From: Planktomarina sp.
GTDB lineage: Bacteria > Pseudomonadota > Alphaproteobacteria > Rhodobacterales > Rhodobacteraceae
Length of the DNA: 16,462 bases
Assembly (NCBI GenBank): GCA_022425445.1
Contig: JAKMFM010000064.1
Location: 1 to 16,462, forward strand
Reading direction: 5' to 3'
The position numbers were made by a program, and so were the translations under genes. Shown here one piece after another: positions 1 to 7,085 of the stretch (the stretch's first letter is position 1; each line of letters opens with the position of its first letter). The notes beneath the pieces were generated by a model. It saw only the letters and a list, made by a program, of their open reading frames with translations, ran no database searches and was not told the origin of the DNA.

Positions 1-146
1 CCGAAGCGCGCCGCCGCGCCATAGACAGCGCACAAAGCGTACAAGAAATCGCGCTGGCATGCGGATTTACGTCCCAGGCCAGTCTGGCGCGCGCCTTCCA
101 TCACGCATTTGGTCAATCGATCAGCGCTCTGCGCAGTCACCATTAA
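1..146 (+). CDS. AraC-family transcriptional regulator, C-terminal end (partial)
   Basis: The window opens inside a gene; the frame beginning at base 3 runs without a stop to TAA at 144-146, giving about 47 residues. They match the second helix-turn-helix of AraC/XylS regulators: an IALACGFTSQASLARAFHHAFG stretch has the usual IA-x-x-x-GF-x-S-x-x-x-x-x-R-x-F-x-x-x-x-G pattern, and the protein ends a few residues later, as AraC proteins normally do. The N-terminal ligand domain is outside the window, so target and effector are unknown. It converges on the aldo/keto reductase gene. The 99 bases between the two stops show no strong terminator hairpin that I can see. The family call is confident and the function is open. 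Confidence 0.85.
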   Translation, partial: EARRRAIDSAQSVQEIALACGFTSQASLARAFHHAFGQSISALRSHH

Positions 147-245
147 TCGGCGCAGAAGACTACTGACTAAATCCATTTCGGCGTCAAAACCAGGGCCGGC
201 GTGGCGGGGAACATCTCCTATAAGGTTCTTTTATGCAGAGATCGT

Positions 246-1289
246 TTAATAGGGCATCGGATGGGCGCGATGAGTCTTGTTGAGATCTGCAAGCACCTGG
301 TCAGACAACTCAATGTCTTTGCCCGCGATGATATGCGCCAATTGCGCCGCCGTCGTGGCACCAAAGATAACGGAGGCCATGAAGGGACGCCCAGCGCACC
401 AGGCCAATGCCATATGCACCGGATCCAGCCCATGTTTCTGCGCCACCTGCATATAGGCTGCGGCCGCCAGATGGGCGCGGGCCGTATTGCGCCCACCCAA
501 TTCGGGCGACATGCGCATCCGGCTGCCCTCAGGCACCGCATTGTTGGCATATTTCCCGGATAGCAACCCTGTCGCCAAAGGTGAAAAGGCCAAAAGACCC
601 ACGTCCTCATTTACGCTTAACTCTGCTAAATCGGTGTCATACATGCGACACATCAGGGAATATTCATTCTGGATAGAGGCCACACGCGGCCCATGGCCCT
701 CGTCAGAGGCCCGAAGCCATCGCGCCGTGCCCCAGGCACTTTCATTTGACAAACCAAATGCGCGAATTCGGCCACGCGACACTTCGGTTTGCAGCGCGCC
801 TAGGCAGTCATGCATATGCTGGATCGTCTCGGCTTTGTTTTGCTTTGAGGGGTCATAATTCCAATTTTGTCGGAACATATAGGAGCCACGGTTGGGCCAA
901 TGGAATTGGTAAAGATCTATCACATCTGTTTGCAACCGCTTTAAACTGCCATCAATCGCCTCGGGAATAGAGCTTGCGGTGATCGGCGCTCTGTCGCGGA
1001 TATGTTTGATCCCCATGCCAGAATGTTTGGTGGCCAGGACCACTTGATTGCGCTTGCCGCTGGCCCGAAACCATTCGCCAACCATACGTTCACTGTCGCC
1101 TTGTGTCTCCGCCGTGATCGGATTGACCGGATACATCTCCGCAGTGTCAAAGATATTGATCCCCGCTTCCACTGCCATATCCATCTGCGCAAAAGCATCC
1201 GCTTGATCTGTTTGTGTCCCGTAGGTCATCGTCCCAAGACAGAGGTCGGAAATCATAATCCCGCTGCGGCCCAATTCGTTCATTTTCAT
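246..1289 (-). CDS. tas: Tas-like NADP(H)-dependent aldo/keto reductase
   Basis: This 347-residue protein resembles E. coli Tas (346 residues) along its length. Visible marks are the N-terminal LGLGTMT-like strand (here LCLGTMTYG), DTAEMYP with catalytic Asp48 and Tyr53, Lys88 in ATKHSG, His130 in QFHWP, an SNES segment, and the C-terminal GATT phosphate-binding segment, which together form the AKR tetrad and cofactor site. Members reduce aldehydes and ketones with NADPH in the cytosol; the natural substrate is not evident. The frame stays open upstream to about 1568, but that extension does not resemble the family. I chose the ATG at 1289 because an AGAGGA-like ribosome site lies just before it and homologs begin the same way. 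It is divergent from the ImuA-like gene across a 98-base region containing an SOS box. The family is certain; the symbol is by resemblance. Confidence 0.9.
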   Translation of the reverse strand: MKMNELGRSGIMISDLCLGTMTYGTQTDQADAFAQMDMAVEAGINIFDTAEMYPVNPITAETQGDSERMVGEWFRASGKRNQVVLATKHSGMGIKHIRDRAPITASSIPEAIDGSLKRLQTDVIDLYQFHWPNRGSYMFRQNWNYDPSKQNKAETIQHMHDCLGALQTEVSRGRIRAFGLSNESAWGTARWLRASDEGHGPRVASIQNEYSLMCRMYDTDLAELSVNEDVGLLAFSPLATGLLSGKYANNAVPEGSRMRMSPELGGRNTARAHLAAAAYMQVAQKHGLDPVHMALAWCAGRPFMASVIFGATTAAQLAHIIAGKDIELSDQVLADLNKTHRAHPMPY

Positions 1290-1356
1290 GCTGTAGTCCT
1301 CTTCTTTCGTGTAAGTTAGCCCAAGGTTATCGAGCTGCAAGCTGAAAATTTCTTGA

Positions 1357-1371
1357 GAACAAATAAAGAAC
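1357..1371 (+). promoter_or_regulatory. LexA (SOS) box, GAAC-N7-GAAC
   Basis: Bases 1357-1360 and 1368-1371 are both GAAC, separated by exactly seven bases (AAATAAA). This direct repeat is the established LexA operator of alphaproteobacteria. It ends 16 bases before the start codon of the ImuA-like gene, a position where bound LexA would block initiation, and it lies 68 bases upstream of the divergent aldo/keto reductase start. I could not assign clear -35 and -10 elements. The match plus its position before an ImuA-like gene makes SOS control likely. Confidence 0.8.
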
Positions 1372-1387
1372 ATTGTAGTCTGCAGAG

Positions 1388-1996
1388 ATGACACTCTACG
1401 CCCCGAATCTGATTTCATCTGTCCGCAGACCACAGGCGGCCTTATTGGAACTTTGGCCCGGCATTCGCCTGACGCTGGCGCGCGCCCATGAGGCTTGCGG
1501 CCAATTTCGGCACAGTTTTGCAATGATGGTGGCGCAAAACACAAAAGGGCCTGTGTTTTGGGTTGCACCAGAGTGGAGCACTGATCGGCTGCACGCAGAG
1601 GGGGTCACCCCTTTTTTCTCTCCTGGACGGTTAACCTTTGTGAGCCCCAAACGCGCAGAGGATATCCTGTGGTGCGTTGAAGAGATCCTGCGCAGCAGCG
1701 CCGTACCGCTTGTGGTGGCCGATCTGCCTGGCCTGCCCGCCCTAACCCCTGTGCGGCGTCTACATTTGGCGGCCGAAACTGGCGCGCGTGACGGCGGCTG
1801 TGCCCCCCTGGCTCTTTTGCTCACCCCCGGCACAGGTGGTGCACCTGGAATTGAAAGCCGCTGGCATATGGGCCCCATCCCTCAAGCCGGTATGGACAAC
1901 TGGCAACTCACTCGCATACGCAGCCGCAGCGCGCCCCCGCGCCGCTGGCATATGACGCGGCACGAAGGGCGCTATCAGCTGGCCCCTGCCTCGTAA
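1388..1996 (+). CDS. ImuA-like RecA-fold protein (SOS-associated, orphan)
   Basis: The 202-residue protein resembles ImuA, the RecA-like accessory protein of the ImuA-ImuB-DnaE2 mutagenic translesion synthesis cassette. Shared features in order are an N-terminal LARAHEACG segment (compare the ALHE region of ImuA), a GPVFWV strand near residue 54, an ILWCVEEILRSSAVPLVVADL segment near residues 93-113, RRLHLAAE near 124, and a C-terminal SRWHMGP...PRRWHM tail. No Walker A loop is visible, so ATP use is doubtful, as for ImuA generally. A LexA box lies just upstream, which fits SOS induction. No imuB or dnaE2 follows: the next genes are an MFS transporter and metG. Either the partners are elsewhere or this is a separate ImuA-like lineage. 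The ATG at 1388 is preceded only by a weak GCAGAG ribosome site. Confidence 0.72.
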   Translation: MTLYAPNLISSVRRPQAALLELWPGIRLTLARAHEACGQFRHSFAMMVAQNTKGPVFWVAPEWSTDRLHAEGVTPFFSPGRLTFVSPKRAEDILWCVEEILRSSAVPLVVADLPGLPALTPVRRLHLAAETGARDGGCAPLALLLTPGTGGAPGIESRWHMGPIPQAGMDNWQLTRIRSRSAPPRRWHMTRHEGRYQLAPAS

Positions 1997-2108
1997 GGCG
2001 TCGTCCAAATTTAGCCCCCCAAACAAAAATCGGACCAAGCCCCAAAAATCAACGCCAAGAGACCAAATCCCGCTTGCCACGCCGCACGACCAGGTCGATG
2101 GTCGCGCT

Positions 2109-3344
2109 ATGCGACTCATTTTATCCTTCGCGGCGCTTTTCTTGTCCGTCATCCTCTTGCAACTGTCTTCCGGTGGGGTTGGCCCCTTGGATGCTCTCAC
2201 AGGGCTGGAACAGGGCTTCACCAAAGGGCAAATCGGCATCTTGGGCTCTTCGCATTTCCTTGGATTTTTCATCGGCTGCTGGTGGGCGCCCCGAGTGATG
2301 GGCAGTGTCGGGCATTCACGTGCTTTTGCGGTCTTCACCGCCATGGGCGCCATCGGCATGCTGGGCCATACCTTGTTTATCGACCCAACCGCCTGGGCCG
2401 TGATGCGCATTGCCTCAGGACTTTGCGTGGCTGGCTGCTACACCGTGGTCGAGGCCTGGCTTCAGGCAAAAGCCAGCAATGCCAATCGCGGGCGAACCAT
2501 GGCGGTTTATCGCGTCGTTGATATCTCTGCCTCGCTTGCAGCACAGATGATGATTGGCGCTTTGGCCTCGGTTGAGACCTATCTGGCCTATAACCTGCTG
2601 ACACTCTTTTGCTGCGCCTCCCTTTTACCGCTCGCCCTGACCAAAGCCAGCCCACCCATTACAAAAGCAGCGCCACGCCTGCGGCCGCTTTTGGCGCTCA
2701 GCCGCTCCCCCCTCGCCGTCTTTGCAGTAATGGTCAGCGGCTTGACCTCTGCGGCCTATCGGATGGTCGGACCCATTTATGGCACAGAGCTCAATTTAAA
2801 CGCCTCGCAAATTGGCCTTTTTCTTGCTGGCTACGTTTTGGGCGGGGCCATTTCGCAATATCCAGCGGGCTGGCTGGCCGATAAATTTGATCGCCGTTGG
2901 GTGGTCATCGGCATTTCAATTGCCTCGTTGATATCTTGCACCCTCTCCTTTTTCGCGCTCGGGGTCACGCAAGTAATCATCGCCTCCTGCTTGTTTGGAT
3001 TTATCACCGTGCCGATCTATTCGGTCGCCACCGCCCATGCCCATGACTTCGCCGCGACCGATGAACGTGTTGAACTTTCGGCGGCTCTTTTATTCTATTA
3101 TGCGATCGGCGCAATCGCCTCGCCCATCGTTGCGGCATTATTGATTGACATATTTGGCACCGGCTCGTTTTTCATCTTTATTGCCATTGCACATCTGCTT
3201 TTGGCAGGCATCGGCGGGTTGCGGTTGCTGCTTGGCGATGTCGCCAAATCCAAAACCCCCTATATCTACTCACCACGCACCTCATTCATGCTTGGCCGGC
3301 TGACAAAAATCCTGCGCGATCCTGGCTCATCTTCTAAGCCTTAG
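2109..3344 (+). CDS. MFS transporter, YcaD-like
   Basis: A 411-residue, strongly hydrophobic protein with about twelve predicted membrane helices, an inner-membrane secondary transporter. It resembles E. coli YcaD: helix 1 begins at the N-terminus, an SSHFLGFFIGCW segment follows near residue 47, a VVEAWL segment and NRGRTMAVYRVV loop lie near 115-135, and the second half carries a motif-A-like loop GWLADKFDRRWV near 255-266. The substrate is unknown for this group. The ATG at 2109 leads directly into the first helix, and no better in-frame start is visible upstream; the ribosome site is weak. It follows the ImuA-like gene after 112 bases and precedes metG by 57 bases on the same strand, so co-transcription is possible but not shown. 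Family call firm, function open. Confidence 0.88.
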   Translation: MRLILSFAALFLSVILLQLSSGGVGPLDALTGLEQGFTKGQIGILGSSHFLGFFIGCWWAPRVMGSVGHSRAFAVFTAMGAIGMLGHTLFIDPTAWAVMRIASGLCVAGCYTVVEAWLQAKASNANRGRTMAVYRVVDISASLAAQMMIGALASVETYLAYNLLTLFCCASLLPLALTKASPPITKAAPRLRPLLALSRSPLAVFAVMVSGLTSAAYRMVGPIYGTELNLNASQIGLFLAGYVLGGAISQYPAGWLADKFDRRWVVIGISIASLISCTLSFFALGVTQVIIASCLFGFITVPIYSVATAHAHDFAATDERVELSAALLFYYAIGAIASPIVAALLIDIFGTGSFFIFIAIAHLLLAGIGGLRLLLGDVAKSKTPYIYSPRTSFMLGRLTKILRDPGSSSKP

Positions 3345-3401
3345 GGCTGGGCTTTCGGACCGCAGAGGGTTAAATAGGACCAACTTTATTTGGACGGCAT
3401 T

Positions 3402-5114
3402 ATGAAACGTATCCTGATCACATCAGCCATTCCCTATATCAATGGGATCAAACACCTCGGCAACCTTGTGGGCAGCCAGCTGCCTGCAGATTTGTTCGCG
3501 CGCTACCACAGGGCGCGGGGCAATGACGTCTTGTTTCTCTGCGCCACAGATGAGCACGGCACCCCAGCAGAGCTTGCCGCCGCGAAAGCCGGCAAGCCGG
3601 TTGAAGAGTATTGCACAGATATGCACGCGGTGCAGGCCAAGATAGCCGAAGGGTTTCGCTTGTCGTTCGATCACTTCGGTCGCAGTTCATCGAAGCAAAA
3701 CAAAGAGCTGACGCAGCATTTTGCCGGGCGTCTTGCCGATCAAGGCTTGATTGCAGAAGTTGACGAACAGCAAGTGTATTCCCATGCGGATGGACGCTTT
3801 TTACCAGATCGCTACATCGAAGGCACCTGCCCCAACTGCGGCTATGACAAGGCGCGCGGAGATCAATGCGAAAATTGCACAAAACAGTTAGAGCCGACCG
3901 ATTTGATCGAGCCGCGCTCAGCCGTTTCTGGCTCAACCGAGCTGGAAGTGCGCAACACACGCCACCTGTATCTGCGACAATCATCTTTGCGCCAAGAGCT
4001 GAGTGACTGGATTGCACAGAAAACTGATTGGCCGGTGCTCACCACCTCCATTGCAAAAAAATGGCTCAATGATGGTGATGGGTTGCAGGACCGCGGCATT
4101 ACCCGCGACCTTGATTGGGGCGTTCCGGTCCGGCGCGGAGATGCGCCTTGGCCTGGGATGGAAGGCAAAGTCTTTTACGTTTGGTTCGACGCTCCGATTG
4201 AATATATCGCTTCCGCCCGTGAATGGGTGGATGCCGGTAAGGGCGACGACTGGGAGCGCTGGTGGCGCACCGATAAAGGCGCTCAGGACGTGCGCTATGT
4301 GCAGTTTATGGGCAAAGACAATGTGCCCTTCCACACCCTCTCATTCCCTGCCACGATTTTAGGTTCTCGCGAACCATGGAAGCTGGTCGATTACATCAAA
4401 TCGTTTAACTATCTCAACTATGACGGCGGGCAGTTCTCTACCAGTCAGGGGCGCGGTATCTTTATGGATCAAGCGCTTGAGATCTTGCCGCCCGATTACT
4501 GGCGCTGGTGGCTCCTCAGCCATGCTCCGGAAACCTCCGACAGCGAGTTCACATGGGACAATTTCCAAACGGATGTGAACAAAGATCTTGCGGATGTCCT
4601 GGGCAATTTCGTCTCCCGCGTCACCAAGTTTTGCCGCTCAAAATTTGGCGAAACCGTGCCAGAGGGCGGCAGCTATGGCCCGCGTGAAACCGCGCTGATT
4701 GCAGATTTACAAAATCGCCTGGAGACCTATCAGACGCATATGGAAGCCGTCGAAGTGCGCAAATCCGCCGCGGATTTACGGGCGATCTGGGCCTTGGGCA
4801 ATGAGTATTTGCAAGCCGCTGAACCTTGGGCAGTTTATAAAACCGACCCTGAGGAAGCCGCGGGCATCATCCGCCTATCGCTAAACCTAATTGCGCTCTA
4901 CGGCCAACTCTCCGCCCCCTTCATCCCGGATGCGGCGCACATATTGCGTCAAGCGATGGGCCAAACCGATCCGCTCTGGCCCGAAGATCTCACCCAAGCG
5001 CTCACCCGCTGCGCGGCGGGAGATGCGTTCACCGTACCCGAAAACCTCTTTGCCAAAATCACCGACGAGCAACGCGATGAATGGGCCGAACGTTTTTCAG
5101 GACTACGCCAGTGA
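3402..5114 (+). CDS. metG: Methionine--tRNA ligase
   Basis: Class I aminoacyl-tRNA synthetase charging tRNA-Met in the cytosol. The 570-residue product starts MKRILITSAIPYING, typical for the family. The HIGH signature is HLGN at residues 18-21. A zinc knuckle with Cys143, Cys146, Cys156 and Cys159 is intact. WFDAPIEY, the tryptophan-rich WWRTDKG region and the late signature FSTSQGRG at residues 345-352, standing in for KMSKS, are all present. An anticodon-binding helical domain follows, with no EMAP-II-like C-terminal extension. I chose the ATG at 3402; a TTG at 3390 in the same frame would add four residues and has an AGGA about ten bases upstream, so it cannot be excluded, but homologs start at the ATG equivalent. 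An IS relic begins about 50 bases after its stop. Confidence 0.97.
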   Translation: MKRILITSAIPYINGIKHLGNLVGSQLPADLFARYHRARGNDVLFLCATDEHGTPAELAAAKAGKPVEEYCTDMHAVQAKIAEGFRLSFDHFGRSSSKQNKELTQHFAGRLADQGLIAEVDEQQVYSHADGRFLPDRYIEGTCPNCGYDKARGDQCENCTKQLEPTDLIEPRSAVSGSTELEVRNTRHLYLRQSSLRQELSDWIAQKTDWPVLTTSIAKKWLNDGDGLQDRGITRDLDWGVPVRRGDAPWPGMEGKVFYVWFDAPIEYIASAREWVDAGKGDDWERWWRTDKGAQDVRYVQFMGKDNVPFHTLSFPATILGSREPWKLVDYIKSFNYLNYDGGQFSTSQGRGIFMDQALEILPPDYWRWWLLSHAPETSDSEFTWDNFQTDVNKDLADVLGNFVSRVTKFCRSKFGETVPEGGSYGPRETALIADLQNRLETYQTHMEAVEVRKSAADLRAIWALGNEYLQAAEPWAVYKTDPEEAAGIIRLSLNLIALYGQLSAPFIPDAAHILRQAMGQTDPLWPEDLTQALTRCAAGDAFTVPENLFAKITDEQRDEWAERFSGLRQ

Positions 5115-5165
5115 GCCGCTGAAGCTGGCCTGCGCATATCCCAAAGCTGCTAACTGGTCGAAAAT

Positions 5166-5387
5166 CTAGGACCACCTCGTTACACGCGCAGGCTGCACCA
5201 CGCATGGCTGGATCAGACCATCTTTGAAACGAGAGGGGAGGCTCGGGACCACGCAACCGAATGGCTCTGGATTTACACCTGCGATCGGCCCAAGGGCATC
5301 GGCAGCATAACGCGCGCCATAAAACGGTAAATGGCCGCGTAATTCTACAAGCGGACCCCATTGGAAATGAGGGGATTGCCCACTACA
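5166..5387 (+). pseudogene. IS3-family transposase (OrfB) 3' relic with probable IS right end
   Basis: In the frame through base 5181 the reading is NLGPPRYTRRLHHAWLD, then TEWLWIY, a DRP, GIGSIT and finally MAA. This is the C-terminal pattern of IS3-family OrfB integrases (YNRTVR...WL...ATEWLWTYN..RPNMGIGGITP..K..MAA). Two residues are missing after DRP, and a TAA at 5328-5330 interrupts the end just before MAA; the usual stop follows at 5340-5342. Downstream, AATTCTACAAGCGGACCCC and the GGGGATTGCC stretch to about 5387 look like the non-coding tail and terminal repeat seen after such transposases, with CCCCATT pairing AAT-GA-GGGG. The N-terminal integrase core with its DDE residues is absent, so this is a dead 3' fragment. 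Directly next to metG, it marks where the accessory block begins. Confidence 0.75.
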
Positions 5388-5477
5388 TTCAGGCGCGCAA
5401 GAGAAGGCCTTGCAGACAAAGGCTTGGTGAAATATCGCGACGATGTTTATCGGCTGGGCGACAAGGCAACCCAAGGG
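5388..5477 (+). pseudogene. Possible winged-helix fragment of a phage/plasmid ATPase
   Basis: After the IS end, the same frame reads FRRAREGLADKGLVKYRDD then VYRLGDKA, a helix-turn-strand pattern like the C-terminal winged helix of phage or plasmid RepA/primase-type AAA ATPases, whose tails often read R-A-x-x-x-L-x-x-x-G-L-V-x-x-x-x-x-x-V-W-L. Beyond about 5477 the frame changes character and becomes arginine- and cysteine-rich; another frame stays open to a stop at 5530-5532. No start codon or upstream domain is present, so it is at most a 3' scrap, possibly the gene the IS inserted into. The match rests on pattern alone, and chance is a real alternative. Confidence 0.3.
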
Positions 5478-5546
5478 CGACACCGCCGATGTCGTCAAAT
5501 ACAATCATTCACATGTGTCGTCTGCGACGTGATAATGATCTTTACT

Positions 5547-6716
5547 TCAACTCAAACACTGATCCGAAGCGGTGCCCAATAAATCGCGGGCTATACGCTC
5601 GAAGATCGCGCAGCCAATAGGGATCAAATCGTCGGGAAAATCATAGTCCGGATTGTGCAGAGCTGCATAGTCTTCGCCAGGCCCTAGGCATAACATTGCA
5701 GCTTTAGCGTCCCACCCAAACACGCCAAAGTCCTCTGATGCGCGCATGGGAACACCTGCATCGCCATAGGAAATGCCGATTGCTTTCATGGCCGTTGCTG
5801 CCACCTTATAGGCGTCTGGATCATTGATTGAAGCTGCGAAATGATCGCATACTTCAAAATCTACGCTCAGCCCAAATTCTTTCGCAATCGTGATCGCCCG
5901 TGTGCGTGCCTTGGTCTCAAGACTTTCCAAGCTGGCGTCACCAGTTGTCCGTAATGTAGCGAACACCTCTCCCTCACCGGGCGCCACGCCAAATGTCGGT
6001 TTGCCAATTTTTACATGGGTAATCGTCAGCAGTCGGAAATTTTCGTCAAGCGATGCCCCCTGCCCAAGTGCATCCAGAGCAGGGATCAGCGTCGCTATTG
6101 CCTGCGCTGGCGAAACGCCATCTTCAGGGTCAGCTGCATGGGCAGTTTTGCCTGTAAACTTAATTTTTAGTCCTAAAGAGGCGCAGTTAATGAGCCCCTC
6201 ACAGGTCGACACGTATCCAAACGGCCGTCCGGGTTCGATATGAATGGCGAATGCCCAATCAGCTTGGATTTCTTGATACGCTGGATCGGCGACTACAGCT
6301 TTTGCACCGCTGCCGTCCTCTTCTGCGGGCTGAAACATGAGAATGACGCGCCCTTTTGCGACGGGTTGGCGGGAAATCAAACGCCCCAGCGCCAGCAACA
6401 TTGTCATATGGCCATCATGACCACAAACATGGCTTTTTCCTTGGGCTTGTGACGACCAAGCAATGTTATTGAGTTCCTCAATTGGCAGCGCGTCGAGCTC
6501 GGCACGGAAAAGGACTGTCGGACCAGCTTTTCCACTATCAAAAATCGCAGCCACACCATGACCACCTAATCCAGTCAAAATGCGCGTTGGTAGCATCGGT
6601 CTCAGCGCAGCGGTGATCTTACTGGCTGTCTCCACCTCTTCTCCAGACACCTCAGGGTGGCGATGAAGTTCACGACGAAATTCAGTCAGTTCCGCTATGT
6701 CAAAATTGGTTAGCAT
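5547..6716 (-). CDS. M20D-family amidohydrolase (HipO-like)
   Basis: A 389-residue zinc or manganese amidohydrolase of the M20D (hippurate hydrolase / N-acyl amino acid amidohydrolase) group. Metal ligands are all visible: Cys98 and His100 in CGHDGHM, the Glu132-Glu133 pair in PAEEDGSGA, His159 in AIHIEPG, and a late His near residue 354 in ALHNPDYDF. The family's FRRELHRHPE opening and RAELDALPIEE are also present. The dimerisation insert between about residues 180 and 290 is complete. It hydrolyses an N-acyl or similar amide to release an amine or amino acid in the cytosol. It is divergent from the LysR gene and hydantoinase operon, so it may handle an upstream or downstream amide of the same pathway. 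It is not the M20C hydantoinase/carbamoylase type. The ATG at 6716 has only a weak ribosome site. Confidence 0.9.
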   Translation of the reverse strand: MLTNFDIAELTEFRRELHRHPEVSGEEVETASKITAALRPMLPTRILTGLGGHGVAAIFDSGKAGPTVLFRAELDALPIEELNNIAWSSQAQGKSHVCGHDGHMTMLLALGRLISRQPVAKGRVILMFQPAEEDGSGAKAVVADPAYQEIQADWAFAIHIEPGRPFGYVSTCEGLINCASLGLKIKFTGKTAHAADPEDGVSPAQAIATLIPALDALGQGASLDENFRLLTITHVKIGKPTFGVAPGEGEVFATLRTTGDASLESLETKARTRAITIAKEFGLSVDFEVCDHFAASINDPDAYKVAATAMKAIGISYGDAGVPMRASEDFGVFGWDAKAAMLCLGPGEDYAALHNPDYDFPDDLIPIGCAIFERIARDLLGTASDQCLS

Positions 6717-7085
6717 GCTTGCTCTGCTTTCGGAGTTAGGTGGTGCTAATCATGCGTTGTTATTTGCGGCGGTAGGTGCTGTCAACTTACTGAAAATTCG
6801 CGTCAGATTACCCGTATAGCCTAAGTCTATGCGCTCGATTATGAGCGCCGCAGCTATCGCATCTCGCAGCAGCACCTCGGGGCTGGTCAGAATTTGACTG
6901 GGCGGAGCAGTGCCCCAAACAGGAACGCCGCATAGGCGCGGGCGACGTAAGCGCACGAAGGTTGGCTTTGAGGACCGTCTTTCGTTTATTGGGTCGTCAA
7001 ACGACCTAAAGCCTCCAAAACGGCCTTGCTCAGACCATTAGATAAGATACCCTGAGCATCAATACAATTTATCGCGGTGACGAAA
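6717..7085. other. Divergent intergenic region between M20D hydrolase and LysR
   Basis: These 369 bases separate divergent starts and should hold both promoters and LysR sites. Near the LysR gene are a 6-3-6 palindrome (6992-7006) and a loose GATAA/TTATC pair (7041-7045 and 7069-7073). A minus-strand open frame at 6750-6956 (about 68 codons) reads like faded coding sequence, with LTSPEVLLRDAIAAAL and LTRIFSKL segments that recall the C-terminal part of a periplasmic binding protein. It has no convincing start or full domain, and I do not call it a gene. No -35/-10 pair stands out. Confidence 0.5.
6992..7006. promoter_or_regulatory. GGTCGT-CAA-ACGACC palindrome, candidate operator
   Basis: Perfect 6-base inverted arms GGTCGT and ACGACC flank CAA. 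After one mismatched pair, two further outer bases also pair (TT with AA). It lies 80 bases upstream of the LysR start in the divergent region, a normal place for a regulator site. A short hairpin from a decayed element is the alternative. Confidence 0.4.

Noticed and set aside
1290..1568. N-terminal extension of the aldo/keto reductase frame up to 1568
   Set aside because: The added residues do not resemble the family, cover the SOS box and the start of the ImuA-like gene, and the ATG at 1289 has a ribosome site and a family-like start.
1396..1878. Minus-strand 160-codon open frame
   Set aside because: It lies opposite the ImuA-like gene, is rich in Arg, Ala, Pro and Ser, and has no recognisable motif; it is a shadow of the plus-strand gene.
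3448..4017. Minus-strand 189-codon open frame inside metG
   Set aside because: It is fully contained in a certain gene and has shadow-like composition.
5261..5620. Plus-strand 119-codon frame between metG and the M20D gene
   Set aside because: It crosses the IS relic in the wrong frame and runs into the M20D gene; composition is Arg-rich without motifs.
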